The notes beneath the pieces are model-generated. The model made no database searches. It worked only from the letters and a program-made list of their open reading frames with translations, and had not been told where the DNA came from. 64,000 nt of DNA from Moringa oleifera. Its lineage: Eukaryota; Streptophyta; Magnoliopsida; Brassicales; Moringaceae. Below, one piece after another: positions 62,451 through 64,000 of the stretch (the first letter of the stretch is position 1; the number at the start of each line of letters is the position of its first letter). The stretch is taken from NCBI GenBank assembly GCA_021397835.1, contig JAJFZO010000471.1:28501-92500 (forward strand), given 5' to 3'. Position numbers and translations under genes: made by a program.

Positions 62451-64000
62451 TAGCTTCGCCTCCCACACCGTCGAGTTCATCTAGCCACATCCCAGTTCAT
62501 TATCCCACGATTTTTCTCATTTCGTTGCCCATGTTTTTCGCTCTGATGAGGCCTTGGTAGCAGGGGTGTCATGCCTTGCCCAGGCTGGCCGTGTGGCTCC
62601 CTCATTGCTAATGGCTGACGATCGTGTCGTCGATCGCGCTGCGCAACGAGTCCGCCAAGGCAGGCCTGGGCGTCAGGATCCAGCCCCGCATCTGCCACCT
62701 CGAGGGCCTGCGACGAAGCACTCTGCAAGCTCAAAATCGCCCCAGCGATTTTGCCTTCGCATAGCATGCATCATCATTAGCTTCGCGGCCTACACCGTCG
62801 AGTTTGTCTAGCCACATCCCAGCTCATTATCCCACGATTTTTCTCATTTTGTTGCCCATGTTTTTTGCACCGATGAGGCCTTTGTAGCAGGGGTGTCACG
62901 CCTTGCCCAGGCTGGCCGTGTGGCTCCCTCATTGGTAACGGCCGACGATCGTGTTGTCGATCGTGCTACGTAACGAGTCCGCTTAGGCAAGCCTGGTCGT
63001 CGGGACGCAGCCTTGCATCCGCCTCCTCGAGGGCCTGCGACGAAGCACTCCTCATGCTCGAAATCACACCAGCGATTTGGCCCTCGTGTAGCATGCCTCA
63101 TCGTTAGCGTCGCCTCTCACACCGTGGAGTTCATCTAGCCACATCCCAGCTCATTATCCCACGATTTTTCTCATTTCGTTGCCCACGTTTTTCACACCAA
63201 TGAGGCCTTCACAGCAGGGGTGTCACGCCTTGCCCAGGCTGGTCGTGTGGCTCGCTCGTTGCTAACGGCCGATGATCGTGTCGTCGATCGCGTTATGCAA
63301 CGAGTACTCCTAGGCAAGCCTGGGCGTCGGGGTCCAGCACCGCATCCGCCGCCTCGAGGGCCTGCGACGACGCACTTCGCATGCTCAAAATTCCCCCAGC
63401 GATTTGGCCCTCGCATAGCATGCATCATCGTTTGCTTCACCTCCCACACCGTCGAGTTCATCTAGCCACATCCTAGCTCATTAACCCACGATTTTTCTCA
63501 TTTCGTTGCCCATGTTTTTCGCATTGATGAGGCCTTGGTAGGAGGGGTGTCACGCCTTGCCCAGGCTGGCCGTGTGGCTCGCTCATTGCTAACGACCGAC
63601 GATCGTGTCGTCGATCGCGCTGCGCAATGAGTCCTCCTAGGCAAGCCTGCGCGTCGGGATCCAGCACCGCATCCGCCGCCTCGAGGGCCTGCGACGAAGC
63701 ACTCTGCATGCTCAAAATCCCCCCAGCGATTTGGCCCTCGCGTAGCATGCAACATCATTAGCTTCGCTGCCCACACCGTCGAGCTTGTGCAGCGACATCC
63801 CAACTCATTATCCCACGATTTCTCATTTCGTTGCCCTCGTTTTTCCCACCGATGAGGCCTTGGCAGCAGGGGTATCACACCTTGCCCAGGTTGGCGATGT
63901 GGCTCGCTCATTGCTAACGGCCAACGATCATGTCGTTGATCGCACTGCGCAACGAGTCCGCCAAGGCAAGCCTTGGCATCGGTTTCCAGCCCCGCATCCG

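Larger units (their letters stand above)
1..64000. repeat. Satellite DNA array, 326/327-bp monomer, about 196 head-to-tail copies
   Basis: The same unit recurs throughout. Using ACATCCCAGC as a phase marker, the first copies lie at 11, 337, 651, 977, 1303 and 1630, giving periods of 326, 314, 326, 326 and 327. All copies are in one orientation, with no inversion and no inserted unrelated sequence. The best conserved parts are the T-rich block before GATGAGGCC and the stretch from CTCGAGGG to GCATCATC. The block between GTGTGGCTC and CTCGAG varies most. Both strands carry many open frames of 60-181 codons, but these are chance frames that repeat with the monomer. Nothing in the window supports a gene, promoter, RNA gene or mobile element. 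The monomer family is not one I can name. A centromeric, pericentromeric or subtelomeric location is plausible but not shown. Confidence 0.97.
49000..64000. repeat. Array zone IV: mixed monomers and a TTTTTCGC subfamily near the end
   Basis: Up to about 60 kb the zone shows several local 3-, 5-, 9- and 11-monomer duplications. From about 60.8 kb several monomers carry GTTCATCTAG at the join (near 60.84, 62.48, 63.13 and 63.46 kb) and TTTTTCGC or a near variant where other zones have TTTTTCCCACC (near 60.90, 61.23, 62.53, 62.86 and 63.52 kb). The last base of the window lies inside a monomer. Confidence 0.6.

Noticed and set aside
1..64000. Tandemly repeated protein gene (one repeat domain per monomer)
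   Set aside because: Most monomers are 326 bp, which is not a multiple of three, so a frame cannot continue from one to the next. Stops interrupt every frame within one to two monomers.
1..64000. 5S rRNA or other ribosomal gene repeat
   Set aside because: The unit size could suit a 5S cluster, but I find no segment resembling the 120-bp 5S gene or its internal promoter, and divergence between monomers is too even for a conserved RNA gene.
1..64000. CRISPR array
   Set aside because: The repeats are 326 bp with no short constant repeat alternating with unique spacers, and no associated genes are present.
1..64000. tRNA-like or SINE-derived repeat with a polymerase III B box
   Set aside because: The GGTTCGCCGCC seen in some monomers is not a good match to the GGTTCGANTCC box, and there is no A box or A-rich tail at a suitable distance.
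1..64000. CENP-B box
   Set aside because: TTCGCCGCCCACACCG starts like the box, but the required A and CGGG positions do not match on either strand.
1..64000. Telomere-type repeats that would show a subtelomeric position
   Set aside because: No run of TTTAGGG, TTAGGG or their complements is present.
1..64000. Long terminal repeat retrotransposon copies as the source of the period
   Set aside because: The unit is short, strictly tandem, and lacks a primer-binding site, a polypurine tract and coding domains.
1..64000. Bacterial promoters or terminators suggested by T runs after GC-rich dyads
   Set aside because: The T runs and the CGACGA/TCGTCG dyad are in every monomer but are not adjacent as a terminator would need, and no genes flank them.

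Overview
The whole 64 kb window is one uninterrupted head-to-tail satellite DNA array. I see no protein gene, rRNA, tRNA, transposon or single-copy sequence in it. The monomer is 326 or 327 bp. The one-base difference is mostly the length of the G run in CAGGG(G)TGTCAC. About 196 monomers fit, all in one orientation, and the window starts and ends inside a monomer, so the array continues on both sides. Each monomer carries, in order: a T-rich block (GATTTTTCTCATTT, then CACGTTTTTCCCACC), GATGAGGCCTTGGCAGCAG, a variable block (TGTCACGCCTTGCC, then GTGTGGCTC, then ATTGCTAACGG), a CpG-rich dyad (CGACGATCGTGTCGTCG), a class-defining block (GATCGC followed by GCTGCGC, ACTGCGC or GGTGCAC), CTCGAGGGCCTGCGACGAAG, GCATGCTCAAAATC, CAGCGATTTGGCC, TAGCATGCATCATC and CACACCGTCGAG.

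The organism is almost certainly a eukaryote. The evidence is 64 kb of diverged satellite with no coding sequence and many differences between copies at CpG sites, which suggests DNA methylation. The dinucleosome-sized, GC-rich monomer would suit a plant, but I do not recognise the family and cannot name a species.

Layout by monomer type, with gradual boundaries: zone I, 1-16 kb, mostly 326-bp monomers with two main classes (ACTGCGC and GGTGCAC); zone II, 16-34 kb, mostly 327-bp monomers with CCATGGCTGG and, in part, a GATGATGTCATC class; zone III, 34-49 kb, with GCCATATGGCTCGC monomers, an 11-bp-deleted subfamily and a CTCGACGG subfamily; zone IV, 49-64 kb, a mixture that ends in a TTTTTCGC/GTTCATCTAG subfamily and holds single monomers typical of zones II and III.

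On top of the monomer period lie many multi-monomer duplications (offsets of 2, 3, 5, 6, 7, 11, 12, 14, 17, 20, 21 and 25 monomers, and more). Several switch offset part-way, as repeated unequal exchange would produce. Rare size variants act as markers: a 12-bp deletion between CGATCG repeats (3 copies), a 143-bp truncated monomer joined at an 8-bp match (3 copies), a 42-bp deletion (2 copies), an 11-bp deletion (9 copies), a 13-bp deletion (3 copies) and a 236-bp monomer (1 copy). Three or four short stretches are so rich in small indels that they look like sequencing or assembly error.
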